Position numbers and translations under genes: made by a program. Below are positions 1 through 9,411 of a stretch of 64,000 nucleotides of DNA, one piece after another. Positions within the stretch are counted from its first letter, which is position 1. The number at the start of each line of letters is the position of its first letter. Source of the stretch: Colius striatus (taxonomy: Eukaryota; Chordata; Aves; Coliiformes; Coliidae); NCBI RefSeq assembly GCF_028858725.1, contig NC_084790.1, positions 83,284,506-83,348,505 on the forward strand, read 5' to 3'. Below the pieces are notes generated by a model that saw only the letters and a list, made by a program, of their open reading frames with translations, was not told where the DNA came from and made no database searches.

Positions 1-71
1 CCTCCCCTTGCCTGTGGTGCCCCGAGACGGGCCCCGTGGCACTGCAGAGCCGTGTGCCGGGTCCGAGCACC

Positions 72-100
72 ATGGAGGACCCAGTCCCTTTGTGACATCA
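72..100 (+). promoter_or_regulatory. Conserved uORF and CRE-like site, gene copy 1
   Basis: An ATG in good Kozak context at 72 opens a seven-codon reading frame ending in TGA at 93-95, upstream of the presumed start at 189. The stop overlaps TGACATCA (93-100), one base from the consensus CRE. Both are present upstream of all six gene copies. CRE-like sites bound by CREM are common in spermatid promoters; the link to this gene is inference, and the transcription start is not visible. Confidence 0.35.
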
Positions 101-188
101 CCTCGGACCACACCCCACCTGCTGCTGATATCCTGCGCCCAAGGCAGTGGCCTTGCCAGAGGCTCAGGAGCCAGCACCGGGACCGGAC

Positions 189-2018
189 ATGGAGCCGGGA
201 CCCAGCAGGCACCTGCCTCGCAACGAGACATTGATCTTCAACCAGCTTGATCAGCTGGAACGCCAAATACTGGCGCTCTGGGCTGAGAAGCAAGAGCTGG
301 AGTGGGAATTGGAGCGGCAGGACCAACAGCAGCTCCAGCGCAGCTACCAGGGTGCGGCAGATGGCGTGGGGCCCAGCTCAGCACCCCCCTATGTGTCTGT
401 GCCCCACGGAGCCCCAGGACCCTTTCCCTTCCCCAACTCTGGTGAGAGCATGCACGGACCTGCAGTGCCCTTGCCAGAGGCACAGGAGCCAGCACCAGGA
501 GCACCCATGGAGCCAGGTCCCAGCGGGTACTTGCCTGGCATCAGGCCCGGACTCTTCACGGTCCTTCATCAGCTGAGAGCTATGACAAATCTGCTGTGGA
601 ACAGGAACCAGGAGCTGAGGCGGGAATTGGAGCGGCGGAACCAACAGCCGTTCCAGCACGGCTACCGCGGCGCAGGGCCCAGCTCAGCACCCGCCTACGT
701 GTCTGTGCCACACAGAACCCCAGGACCCTTCCCTTTCCCCAGCTCTGCTGAGAGCGTGAACAGACCTGCAGTACCCTTGCAGGAGGCACAGGAGCCAGTG
801 CCAGGAGCACCCATGGAGCCGGGTCCCAGCAGGCGCTGGCCTTGCGTCAGGCCCTGTTTCTACACTTACCTTGAACAACTCAGAGCCATGACCAGGCTGC
901 TGTGGAATAGGAACCGAGAGTTGAGGCGGGAATTGGAGCGGCGGAACCAACAGCCGTTCCAGCACGGCTACCGTGGCGCAAGGCCCAGCTCAGCACCCCC
1001 CTATGTGTCTGTGCCACACAGAGCCCCAGGACCCTTCTCTTTCCCCAGCTCTGCTGAGAACGCAGGCAGCTCTGTAGCGGCCTCGGGCCTGTGGGTGCGG
1101 CAGCTGCCAACATCCACACCTTGTCCTGTTGCCAGCCCATTGGACTGGGGGCTGACACTGACAGACCAGAGCTGGAACTCCAGAACCCTCTCTAGGGAGC
1201 CGAGCTTCAGCCGGCGAGGTGAGTGCCGGGGGGGGGGGGGGGGGGTGGCGGAATCATGGGAGAGAACATCGGGGCGCCCTGTACCAGGGGCACGTGGGAG
1301 AGCTTGGGAGCAACCTTTGGAAGCCTGTGCACAGGGAAGGCTGGCACGGCGGCCTCTGGAAGCCCCTGGCAGGTGTCGGGGGAGGAACGGAGGGAAAACA
1401 CTGGTTTGGGGATGAGTGCCTGACGCTGCTGGTTCCCGCAGAGAGCTGGCAGCCGAGATGGCAGCGGCTGCTGGGCGAGATCGCCTTCCAGCTTGACCGC
1501 CGAATCGTCCACAGCGTCTTCCCCAACGCGGATCGCTACCGCGGCTTCAGTGCCGCCACCATCCCCGAGGGAATCGTGGAGGTAGGCTGGTGCTGCGAGC
1601 CGGGGAGCCGGGCACAGTGCCCGCAGCCACGGCCCGGTGCGCCCTGGTCCCCCTTGTGCTCGGTCACCCGCGGGTGCCGGTACTGACCGTACCCTCTCTG
1701 CCACAGATGGTCGAGGAGACGGAGCGGGGAGCTAGCCGTGATCTGAGCGTGGCCGCAATCTGGAACTATGAGTTTGTGATGAGGCGACTGTGGGCACTGG
1801 GCTACGTCCCCGAGGTGCACTTGCCTGCAATCGAGGCCTTCATCAACACCTACGGCCGCCTGGAGCGGTCGTACTGGTTCCCGGCCGAGCCAAACGTGGC
1901 CTTCCTGCGCCACGTGGTCAGCCAGGAGGTGCTGCCGGATCTGCGGCCCAACGCCATGGTGCTGCTCGAGTGCCTGCTGCAGCTGGCACAGGAGTACGGG
2001 CAGCCCCTCTTCTACTGA
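189..2018 (+). CDS. Speriolin/SPATC1L-like protein, copy 1 (triple N-terminal module)
   Basis: Three exons: 189-1218, 1442-1581, 1707-2018 (AG|GTGAGT donor, phase 1; second intron phase 0; CAG acceptors), giving 493 aa. AATAAA lies at 2085-2090. Exon 2 and exon 3 encode the conserved speriolin C-terminal domain: GEIAFQLDRRI, a VFP motif, then a TYGRLERSYWFP block and a terminal LLECLLQLAQE...QPLF. Exon 1 holds a leucine-rich coiled-coil module (QLERQ..LW.EKQELEWELERQ) followed by a Pro/Ser-rich linker, three times in tandem, each beginning MEPGPS (codons at 189, 507, 813). The frame is open from an in-frame GTG at 147, but ATG 189 is the first ATG in the frame and matches the start of the single-module copies. 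Family members in mammals are testis proteins of the centrosome and sperm head-tail junction; the role in this species is inferred. Confidence 0.8.
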
Positions 2019-2109
2019 GCGGCTGTGCCAAGACATGAGCCCTGTCCCGGCTGCGCCTGCAGCAGCCGCCGCCTGGTGCCACGCAATAAAGCTGTGGGTC
2101 TATCTCATG

Positions 2110-2677
2110 TCGTGTGCTGTGGGCTTCTTCCTAAGCAGCAAAAAGCATAAGGATGGCAATGCACCTGCTGGTTGCACAAGAGAATAGCAATATTGATTAA
2201 GAAAGATACGTAACCATCTGCCCTATGGATCCTCCCACAGGGGAGGCCACCAGTGAGTCAGTGCAGGGCGCCCAGCTTTATAGGCAAAACCCCGCGAGTC
2301 AGTGGGAGGTGCATTTTCTTCAGGCAGAGACCCCTGGGCTATCTTCCTCCGTGCTGGATTTTGCCTGGGCTGGCCACGAATGGCAGAGGAATCCAAGGGA
2401 GCTCTCCAGAAAGCAATCCATTTCTCCACCGCTCTCTATTTCTTAACCCGTCAGTGCCCGCTGATGGCTGCTAAGAAAATGCCGCCATCTTCTTAGAGAT
2501 GCGGGCGAGGTGTAGGAGAGAGAGAAGAGTAGTAGAGAAGAGAGCGAGCGAGGAGTATCAAACCCCAGACTGCAATGCGTCCAAAAAGGAGGGAGGTGTT
2601 TGGGACATTTGATTGGTGAAGGGAAACGGAGAGTTAATCCAGAGAGAATCAAGGCAATTGTGGAATTGCCCCTCCTG
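2110..2677. other. 3' flank of gene copy 1, no gene seen
   Basis: About 570 bp between the poly(A) site and the provirus target site. It contains GAGTCAGTG words, a TATA-like CTTTATAGG at about 2276, and a GA-rich stretch at 2513-2553. The first part (to about 2487) recurs inverted at 15541-15920 behind gene copy 3. Direct copies follow the other two plus-strand genes. I see no convincing coding region; an old LTR is possible but not supported. Confidence 0.6.
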
Positions 2678-2683
2678 CAAACC

Positions 2684-3100
2684 TGATGAGACCAATCTGC
2701 CTGAAAGGGTAGAATGGCCCTCGAAAGGATTTGCCTGGTAAGGGTTAATCTTTTCTAAGGAAGCCTGCCTGAAAGGGTTGGCTCCTTAAACAAAGCCCCT
2801 AACTTAAGCAAAAACATCCTGTATACACAACAATGATAAGGACACCAGATGTCTTGTAGCCACGGAATATATATCACAAAAATGTAGTAAACAGTACCAT
2901 AAATTTTGTAGATAACATTTGATTGATTTGTAGCATATAGAAAATATACGTATTCATATTGTTTGTTAACCTATACTGATGACCTTTGCGATATGTACTG
3001 ACTATAAAAAGAGCATAAGAAGAAGCAATAAACTGTCACTTGCTCAAAGAGCAGTGGTCCGCCTGTCCTTCATCGTCCTGGAAAGAGCTGGTCTCTGACA
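2684..3100 (+). repeat. 5' LTR of betaretrovirus-like provirus (unit 1)
   Basis: A 417-bp LTR starting TGATGAG and ending CTGACA, preceded by CAAACC (2678-2683), the same 6 bp that follows the 3' LTR. A TATA box (TATAAAAA, 3003-3010) and an AATAAA signal (3027-3032) are close together, giving a short R region. It differs from the 3' LTR at four positions (2953, 2975, 3060, 3075), about 1%. Confidence 0.93.
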
Positions 3101-3102
3101 AA

Positions 3103-3120
3103 TGGTGCCGAAACCCGGGA
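3103..3120 (+). other. Primer binding site, tRNA-Phe type
   Basis: The 18 bases starting TGGTGCCGAAACC, two bases after the LTR, are complementary to the 3' end of vertebrate tRNA-Phe (…GGTTTCGGCACCA). This is where minus-strand DNA synthesis would be primed. Most betaretroviruses use a lysine tRNA, so this is a less usual choice. Confidence 0.8.
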
Positions 3121-3432
3121 AACTCGGTTGCCTTTGACCAGGGTGAGCTGCCTCCGAATCAACAGAACCGCGGTAAGGAAAAGGGGAAATAAAGGGGGGC
3201 AGAACTACTAGGAAGGTGTAAAATATAAGAAAGTAGAAATTTATCTCAGTAAAATAAAAACAAAAATCCCTTTTTTGTCTTAGATTTTCCGTTGACCAAG
3301 TCTGAGACTAAGTCTGGATCCAGCCGCACCTAAGCCCTTTCTATAAGGTGTCTTAGAAAGCAAGGGGGTCCAGACTGAACCTCGTGACTCAACGGTAGGG
3401 CTCCCTCATATTCAGCATTTACAATTTAAAAT
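3121..3432 (+). other. Proviral leader region
   Basis: About 310 bp of untranslated leader between PBS and gag. GT-containing candidates for the major splice donor are at 3143 (GGGTGAGC) and 3173 (CGGTAAGG). Packaging sequences would be expected here, but none can be identified by eye. Confidence 0.5.
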
Positions 3433-5373
3433 ATGGGACATGTACATAGTACGGAAAGACAGCTGTTTGTAGCTATGGTTAAGACATTGTTAAAAAGTCG
3501 AAATATATCTGTAACCACCAAGCAGGTGGGTGGATTTTTAGAATTTATAGACACTGTGTGTCCTTGGTTTCTGAATAAAGGCACTATTAATTTAGAAACA
3601 TGGAATAGGGTCGGTGAAAACATTAAAGGCTATTATGCTGCTAACGGCCCTGATAAGATCCCTATAGATGCTTTTCCTTTATGGACTTTAATTAAAGAAT
3701 GTTTACAAGGTGATACTGAATATGATAAATGGCAACGACAAACACGTCCTCGATCTCGTTCAGCGGATTCAGGTTTAAAACCTTCTGCTCTTACTAATCC
3801 TGATTCACAACCCTCTGCTCCACCTGAATATCCATCAATAATCAATAATGAACAAAAAGATATTCAGGAATCTAATTTTAAAAATCCCTTTCTTATGTAC
3901 TCAAATACGGGAGGTAAAAAATGCCGACCGTTAAAACAAAGCAAGAGCGCCTTGAGACCTATAGAATTATCTGAAGAATTATCCTCCGATGAGGAAGCTG
4001 AATTAGAAAAAGAAGCTGCTCAGTATCATAATGAAAATGATCAAGTGTTTGTTAATACGCCTTTTAAATTGAAGAAACAGCAAACACTTTTAAAAAAGGA
4101 ACCTGTTGTTTTGCCAGCAATAGAAGCTGGTAGACGTCCGCCCCCTCCTGACATATACCATCAAATATCACCTCACTCACCCTTACAGTTATCATTGCTA
4201 CAAGCTAAACAACAAGGTGAAGATGTGAGTGGGTTTTCAAAAATATTGCATGCTTATCCTATAACATATGCTCCTCACCCTACTCAAGCCAATGTTAGAA
4301 TTGCTACTTATACATCCATTCCATTTAAGAATCTTAAAGAATTGAAAACAGCTGCTGCTCAATATGGTGCAACTGCACCATATACTATTGCTATTTTAGA
4401 GACAATTGCAGCTGAAGTTCTTCCCCCATGGGACTGGAAAGGCTTAGCTAAAGCTACCTTAACGGGAGGAGAATATTTGTTATGGCTTACAGATTTTATG
4501 GATTCCTGTTATGATTATTCTCAAAAACCACACTTTCGCCAGCAAGGAATTACTCATGAAATGTTAGCTGGCACAGGACCGCATGTTGATCTGGCACAAC
4601 AATTAACTTATCCTGCTGCGACATATGATGCTATTCGAGAAATTGGTTTGAAAGCCTGGAAAGGGCTACCTAGACATGGAACGTCTAGGGAAGAATTAAC
4701 TAAAGTCCGACAGGGACCAGACGAACCTTATCATGATTTTGTATCTCGTTTGTTACAAACTTCATCTAGACTCATACAAGACACTGATTCAGCTATGATT
4801 TTAGTTAAGGAATTAGCTTTTGAAAATGCTAATAATATCTGTCAATCCATATTAAGACCTTGGAAAAATAAATCAACATTAAATGACTATATCAGATTAT
4901 GTTCTGATGTTAGCTCTGGGTATATTCAAGGCATAGTCACTGCCGCAGCACAACAGGGCAAACCTGTTGAGCAAGTTTTAGCTGCAATGCAATTTAAGAA
5001 AAACAGAAGGGTTGCAGGCCCTCCTGGTAGCTGTTTTCATTGCGGACAAATGGGGCATCAAGTATGTCAATGTCCTAATAAAAAGATTCCTAATTATAAT
5101 GGAGGAAAAAATCCAGGTTTATGCCCAAAATGTAAAAAAGGTAATCATTGGGCTAATGAATGCCGATCTAAATATGATAAGAATGGCAATTCTTTGATAC
5201 AGCCGGGAAACTTCTCAATGGGCTTGCCCCGGGCCCACCCAAACAAACAGGGGATGTATCCTGTGCAGGTGCAAACCTCAGAGCACCAGCTAAACAATCC
5301 ATTTCACAACTCCACCGAGCCACCAGTCATAGTGCCGGACTGGACCTGTGTTCCTCCTCCCACTTCGTATTAA
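3433..5373 (+). CDS. gag: Gag polyprotein of betaretrovirus-like ERV (unit 1)
   Basis: A complete 646-codon frame for the structural precursor (matrix, capsid, nucleocapsid). It starts MG, fitting N-terminal myristoylation. Overlapping late-domain motifs PSAP and PPEY lie at residues 127-133, an acidic linker and a PPPP run at 236-239, the capsid major homology region ([14 protein letters not shown]) at about 427-440, and two CCHC zinc knuckles at 534-547 and 564-577. The first knuckle has an extra Cys at residue 545 (codon at 5065) where the unit 3 copies have Arg; the TGT/CGT change is a CpG transition. The AT-rich codon use contrasts with the GC-rich host gene. The frame ends 162 bp beyond a -1 frameshift site. 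Confidence 0.95.
   Translation: MGHVHSTERQLFVAMVKTLLKSRNISVTTKQVGGFLEFIDTVCPWFLNKGTINLETWNRVGENIKGYYAANGPDKIPIDAFPLWTLIKECLQGDTEYDKWQRQTRPRSRSADSGLKPSALTNPDSQPSAPPEYPSIINNEQKDIQESNFKNPFLMYSNTGGKKCRPLKQSKSALRPIELSEELSSDEEAELEKEAAQYHNENDQVFVNTPFKLKKQQTLLKKEPVVLPAIEAGRRPPPPDIYHQISPHSPLQLSLLQAKQQGEDVSGFSKILHAYPITYAPHPTQANVRIATYTSIPFKNLKELKTAAAQYGATAPYTIAILETIAAEVLPPWDWKGLAKATLTGGEYLLWLTDFMDSCYDYSQKPHFRQQGITHEMLAGTGPHVDLAQQLTYPAATYDAIREIGLKAWKGLPRHGTSREELTKVRQGPDEPYHDFVSRLLQTSSRLIQDTDSAMILVKELAFENANNICQSILRPWKNKSTLNDYIRLCSDVSSGYIQGIVTAAAQQGKPVEQVLAAMQFKKNRRVAGPPGSCFHCGQMGHQVCQCPNKKIPNYNGGKNPGLCPKCKKGNHWANECRSKYDKNGNSLIQPGNFSMGLPRAHPNKQGMYPVQVQTSEHQLNNPFHNSTEPPVIVPDWTCVPPPTSY
5205..5253 (+). promoter_or_regulatory. 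gag-pro -1 ribosomal frameshift signal
   Basis: A slippery heptamer G GGA AAC (5205-5211) is in phase with gag codons, and the dUTPase/protease frame is the -1 frame. Eight bases downstream, GGGC (5220-5223) can pair with GCCC (5233-5236), and CCCC (5227-5230) with GGGG (5250-5253), an H-type pseudoknot layout. The same heptamer is known from gag-pro junctions of primate D-type viruses. The pairing is by eye only. Confidence 0.8.
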
Positions 5374-5989
5374 CACCTGAAATGGGAGTACAAGCTATCC
5401 CAACAGGAATATATGGCCCTTTACCCGTTGGAACATGTGGTTTAGTGTTAGGTCGAAGTAGTTTAAGCATGAAAGGATTGCGAGTTATACCAGGACTAAT
5501 TGATTGTGATTATGAAGGAGAGTTAAAAGTTCTGTCTTTAATCTACCTGCAGGAACAAAGATTGCACAGTTGCTTTTAATTCCTTATGTTTCATCTATAG
5601 GAAAAGCTGATTCCCGCATTCAGGGAACAGGCGGTTTTGGATCTACTGACGTTTATCTTTTACAGCCCATCAATCATCAGAGACCTGAACTTCAGTTAAC
5701 AATTGATGGTAGAAATTTTACAGGACTCTTGGACACCGGAGCAGATGTATCGGTAATAACTTTAAAACAATGGCCAAAAGAATGGCCTTTACAGCATGCT
5801 TCAGCTGATCTAAAAGGAATTGGAGTTGCAAATTTGCCTCTTCAAAGCTGTAAGTTATTAAATTGGACAGATAAGGAGGGACACTCTGGTACCATTCAAC
5901 CATATGTACTAGAAAGCTTGCCTCTTAACCTCTGGGGCCGAGATATCTTGACACAAATGGGTGCATACCTCTATACGCCTAGCAGTTAG
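5212..5989 (+). pseudogene. pro: pro region: dUTPase plus aspartic protease, frameshifted
   Basis: The -1 frame after the slip site encodes a dUTPase domain: AGLDL at about 5334, GRSSLSMKG, and [12 protein letters not shown] near 5490-5515. Then the frame breaks between about 5528 and 5545. The rest of the dUTPase ([16 protein letters not shown]) and the retropepsin continue in the next frame up to the stop at 5987-5989, consistent with loss of one base. The protease part has the catalytic DTGA (5732 onward) and a terminal LWGRDIL motif. The same break is in unit 3, so it predates the amplification. The dUTPase would remove dUTP and the protease would mature Gag; as it stands the protease is out of frame with its start. 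Confidence 0.85.
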
Positions 5990-6056
5990 TCTGATAAATT
6001 TATCAGTAACTATGTATGCAGATAAAATCTGTTGGAAATCAGATCAACCTGTTTGA

Positions 6057-8576
6057 GTTGATCAATGGCCTCTAACTAAAGAAAAATTGCAAGCTGCTCG
6101 TCAATTAGTAGCGGAACAATTACAATTAGGTCACATAGAACCTTCCACATCGCCATGGAACTCACCTATTTTTGTTATAAAAAAGAAATCGGGGAAATGG
6201 CGACTTCTCCAAGACTTGAGAGAAGTCAATAAAACAATGTGTACCATGGGAGCGTTACAACCTGGTCTACCCAGTCCTATTGCCATTCCCCAAAATTTTG
6301 AAAAAATAATTATTGACTTAAAAGATTGTTTTTACACTATCCCCTTACATCCAGATGACAAATGTCGATTTGCTTTTAGCGTACCATCCATAAATTTTAG
6401 TGAACCTATGGAACGCTACCAATGGAAAGTATTGCCTCAAGGAATGGCCAATAGTCCTACTCTTTGTCAAAAATTTGTTCATGAAAGTATAAAAGCGACT
6501 AGACAACAATTTCCTGATGTTCTTTGTATCCATTATATGGATGATATTCTTTTAGCAGCCTCATCTATCGATAAGTTGCAACATGCTTATGCTCATATTG
6601 AACAGATGTTAACTAAACATGGTTTGAAAATAGCACAAGAAAAGGTACAGAAATCATATCCTTTTCAATACTTGGGGTTTCAATTATATCCTAAATCTTT
6701 TATGCCACAGAAAATTGCCATACGAACGGATTCTTTAAAAACCTTGAATGATTTTCAGAAGCTTCTGGGAGATATCAATTGGCTCAGATCTTTTCTTAAA
6801 TTAACAACAGCCGACCTTCATCCTCTTTTTAAAATACTTGAGGGAAACCCTGATCCTACCTCTCCTCGCAAGTTAACAGAAGAGGGAAAACAAGCTCTTC
6901 GATTGGTAGAAAAGGCTATAGAAAATGCACAATTACAATATGCAGATATAACAAAGCCTTTTTCTTTATATATCTTGCCTACAGTAATGACTCCTACAGG
7001 AGTCCTGTATCAGGACGGAGTTTTGTGTTGGGTACACGGATCTCACTCTGCAAAAGGAGTTCTTGTTTCGTACCCTCAAAAGATAGCAGAACGAATTAAA
7101 CAGGGACGCAAGTTATGTATTACTCATCTTGGGAAAGAACCGGCAGTAATTGGAATTCCATACACACCTGCTCAAATTACTTGGCTGATGGCCACTGTAG
7201 ACGATTTTGCTGTAGCCTTAGCTGCTTTTCCTGGAGAAATAACACAAAAGTTCCCTTCTGATAAAATTCTTAGTTTTGCCACCTATCATTCTTTGGTTTT
7301 TCCTAAAGTTGTTAAAGGAGCTCCTATAGAAAAGGCATTGACTGTTTTTACAGATGGATCATCTAATGGGCAAGCAGTCCTGTATACTCCTACAGATCAA
7401 TTTGTTTGGAAGTTAGAAAATGTTTCTGCACAAATGACTGAGTTATATGCTATTTATCAAGCACTTCTAAAATTCCCGGAACCTTTAAACATCTATTCTG
7501 ACAGTCGTTATATTGTTACTTCATTGCAACTTTTAGAAACAGTTCCAGTCATAGCTTCTAAAGTTTCTTTTATACAACGATACTTTAGTTTGATTCAATC
7601 TCTTTTAATGATAAGAGATGCGCCTCTTTTTATAGGACACATTCGTAGTCACTCTAAATTGCCTGGACCTTTGAGTCACGGCAACAATCAGGCTGATTTG
7701 TTAACTCGTTTTACTGTTGCTACTGTTGCAGAAGCCCAGCGTTTGCACTCTCTGCATCACTTACCTGCAGCTACTCTACAACGTATGTGCCATATCTCTC
7801 GAGAACAAGCTAGAGAAATTGTTCGAACATGTTCTTCGTGTGTTTCTTTTTTACCAATTCCTCATTATGGAGTTAATCCTCGAGGTCTTTTACCTAATGA
7901 TCTCTGGCAGATGGATGTTACTCATTATCCTTCTTTTGGCCGCCTCTCTTATATCCATGTAACCCTTGACACTTTTTCTCATTTTGCAGTGGCCACTCCT
8001 TTGTCTGGAGAATCAACCGCACAAGTAATTTCACATTTGTTACACTGTTTTTCAGTCTTAGGTATACCGAAGACTATCAAGACAGATAATGGCCCTGCAT
8101 ATACTAGTGCTAAATTTGCAAAATTTTGTGCTCATTTTTCTATAACACATAAAACAGGGATTCCTTATAATCCACAGGGTCAAGGCATGATTGAACGTTT
8201 TAATCTTACTCTGAAAACACAATTAAAGAAATTAAAAACGGGGACTTTGTCTTTGTTAAATCATGCTCTTTTTGTTTTAAACTTTTTCACTCTCGATACA
8301 GCTGGCCTTTCAGCTGCTGATCGTCATTGGCAATCCCCAACTCAGCAAAAACCTGTAGTATTATGGAAAGATCCTATTGATGGATCCACGAGAGGCCCTG
8401 ACCCGGTTCTATTATGGGGTAGAGGGTATGTTTGTATTTTCCCAACAGATGAGCCTGTACCTCGGTGGATTCCGGAACGCTGTGTTCGACATGCCAAAAA
8501 CGAAAATAGGCAAGCTACGAAAGAGGTTTCAACGCCTGATGTTGACACCACAACAACCTCAACGACAACAACATGA
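6057..8576 (+). CDS. pol: pol: reverse transcriptase, RNase H, integrase (nonsense upstream)
   Basis: A long frame of 839 codons, counted from just after an in-frame TGA at 6054-6056 that cuts off the N-terminal pol segment. RT carries LPQGMANSP and YMDD (Y at 6534). RNase H acidic residues are in TDGS (7353), TELYA (7440) and SDSRY (7500). Integrase has an HHCC zinc finger (about 7746-7840) and a D,D35E triad with codons at 7914, 8085 and 8193. The C-terminus ends in a Thr-rich tail and overlaps the env start. Residues and spacing look catalytically complete, but the upstream TGA and the protease frame (offset +1 rather than -1 from this one) mean no Gag-Pro-Pol can be read through. Both breaks recur in unit 3. 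Confidence 0.92.
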   Translation, partial: VDQWPLTKEKLQAARQLVAEQLQLGHIEPSTSPWNSPIFVIKKKSGKWRLLQDLREVNKTMCTMGALQPGLPSPIAIPQNFEKIIIDLKDCFYTIPLHPDDKCRFAFSVPSINFSEPMERYQWKVLPQGMANSPTLCQKFVHESIKATRQQFPDVLCIHYMDDILLAASSIDKLQHAYAHIEQMLTKHGLKIAQEKVQKSYPFQYLGFQLYPKSFMPQKIAIRTDSLKTLNDFQKLLGDINWLRSFLKLTTADLHPLFKILEGNPDPTSPRKLTEEGKQALRLVEKAIENAQLQYADITKPFSLYILPTVMTPTGVLYQDGVLCWVHGSHSAKGVLVSYPQKIAERIKQGRKLCITHLGKEPAVIGIPYTPAQITWLMATVDDFAVALAAFPGEITQKFPSDKILSFATYHSLVFPKVVKGAPIEKALTVFTDGSSNGQAVLYTPTDQFVWKLENVSAQMTELYAIYQALLKFPEPLNIYSDSRYIVTSLQLLETVPVIASKVSFIQRYFSLIQSLLMIRDAPLFIGHIRSHSKLPGPLSHGNNQADLLTRFTVATVAEAQRLHSLHHLPAATLQRMCHISREQAREIVRTCSSCVSFLPIPHYGVNPRGLLPNDLWQMDVTHYPSFGRLSYIHVTLDTFSHFAVATPLSGESTAQVISHLLHCFSVLGIPKTIKTDNGPAYTSAKFAKFCAHFSITHKTGIPYNPQGQGMIERFNLTLKTQLKKLKTGTLSLLNHALFVLNFFTLDTAGLSAADRHWQSPTQQKPVVLWKDPIDGSTRGPDPVLLWGRGYVCIFPTDEPVPRWIPERCVRHAKNENRQATKEVSTPDVDTTTTSTTTT

Positions 8577-8955
8577 TTTTGACTATTGGTCATCATTACA
8601 GATCTTTGCTTATTGGCTTAGCATAATATGGAATAATGCCAACTCTTCAATTAACTTAAAACAATTGCATGGAGAAATTCTCTCTTTACAAAATATAGAA
8701 GAATTGCAGTTACCCCTTACCCAACGTGCTCATGATTTTGTTAACGTCTTAAAGGCTTCTTTTCCGTCACTATCCTCATTTTATAAAGGAATCTATTGCC
8801 TTATAGGAGCAACTTTATGCATAATTGTCCTAGTTGTAGTATTACCTTGCATATTTCGTTTAATGTATGATATGATAAAACAAACGAGTATAAAAACTAA
8901 AAAATTACAATTAATGGCTGCACAACACGTTCCCGCTACATTACATACTGAATAA
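8491..8955 (+). pseudogene. env: env remnant: leader joined to membrane anchor
   Basis: A 154-codon frame overlapping the end of pol by 86 bp, as env does in betaretroviruses. It begins with a Lys/Arg/Gln-rich leader-like segment (residues 1-27), then about 70 residues and one strong hydrophobic span (about residues 100-122), followed by a Lys-containing cytoplasmic tail. At 154 residues it is far shorter than a full env (usually over 500). No surface subunit, furin site or fusion peptide is visible, so most of env has been deleted in frame. Unit 3 has the same structure. Whether the short protein is made is unknown. Confidence 0.7.
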
Positions 8956-8988
8956 AAAAAAAAAAAAAAAAAAAAAAAAGGGGTGAAA
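8952..8988 (+). promoter_or_regulatory. A tract and polypurine tract before 3' LTR
   Basis: The env-remnant stop codon runs into about 27 A residues, then GGGGTGAAA, immediately before the LTR. The end next to the LTR fits a polypurine tract for plus-strand priming. The A run differs in unit 3, where a T interrupts it. Confidence 0.75.
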
Positions 8989-9405
8989 TGATGAGACCAA
9001 TCTGCCTGAAAGGGTAGAATGGCCCTCGAAAGGATTTGCCTGGTAAGGGTTAATCTTTTCTAAGGAAGCCTGCCTGAAAGGGTTGGCTCCTTAAACAAAG
9101 CCCCTAACTTAAGCAAAAACATCCTGTATACACAACAATGATAAGGACACCAGATGTCTTGTAGCCACGGAATATATATCACAAAAATGTAGTAAACAGT
9201 ACCATAAATTTTGTAGATAACATTTGATTGATTTGTAGCATATAGAAAATATACGTACTCATATTGTTTGTTAACCTATGCTGATGACCTTTGCGATATG
9301 TACTGACTATAAAAAGAGCATAAGAAGAAGCAATAAACTGTCACTTGCTCAAAGAGCAGTGGTCAGCCTGTCCTTCATCATCCTGGAAAGAGCTGGTCTC
9401 TGACA
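8989..9405 (+). repeat. 3' LTR of betaretrovirus-like provirus (unit 1)
   Basis: A 417-bp LTR followed by the target-site duplication CAAACC (9406-9411). At the four diagnostic positions it reads C, G, A, A where the 5' LTR reads T, A, C, G. The unit 2 solo LTR has this same 3'-type pattern. Confidence 0.93.
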
Positions 9406-9411
9406 CAAACC

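Noticed and set aside
147..188. Start of gene copy 1 at 147
   Set aside because: The codon at 147 is GTG. The first in-frame ATG is at 189 and corresponds to the start of the minus-strand copies, so the frame upstream is taken as untranslated.
3103..3120. A tRNA gene near the LTR
   Set aside because: Only the 18 bases complementary to a tRNA 3' end are present; there is no cloverleaf. I found no convincing tRNA or rRNA gene in the window.
5996..6002. AAATTTA as the pro-pol slippery site
   Set aside because: It lies beyond the present pro stop codon and its codon phase does not match the protease frame seen here, so I cannot support it in this damaged copy.
8952..8980. A run after the env remnant as a retrogene poly(A) tail
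   Set aside because: It is followed directly by a polypurine tract and an LTR, and the element has a target-site duplication outside both LTRs, so it is part of the provirus.
9006..9033. A second insertion at each LTR start (repeated CTGCCTGAAAGGG words)
   Set aside because: The word occurs twice inside every LTR copy at the same spacing, so it is an internal feature of the LTR.
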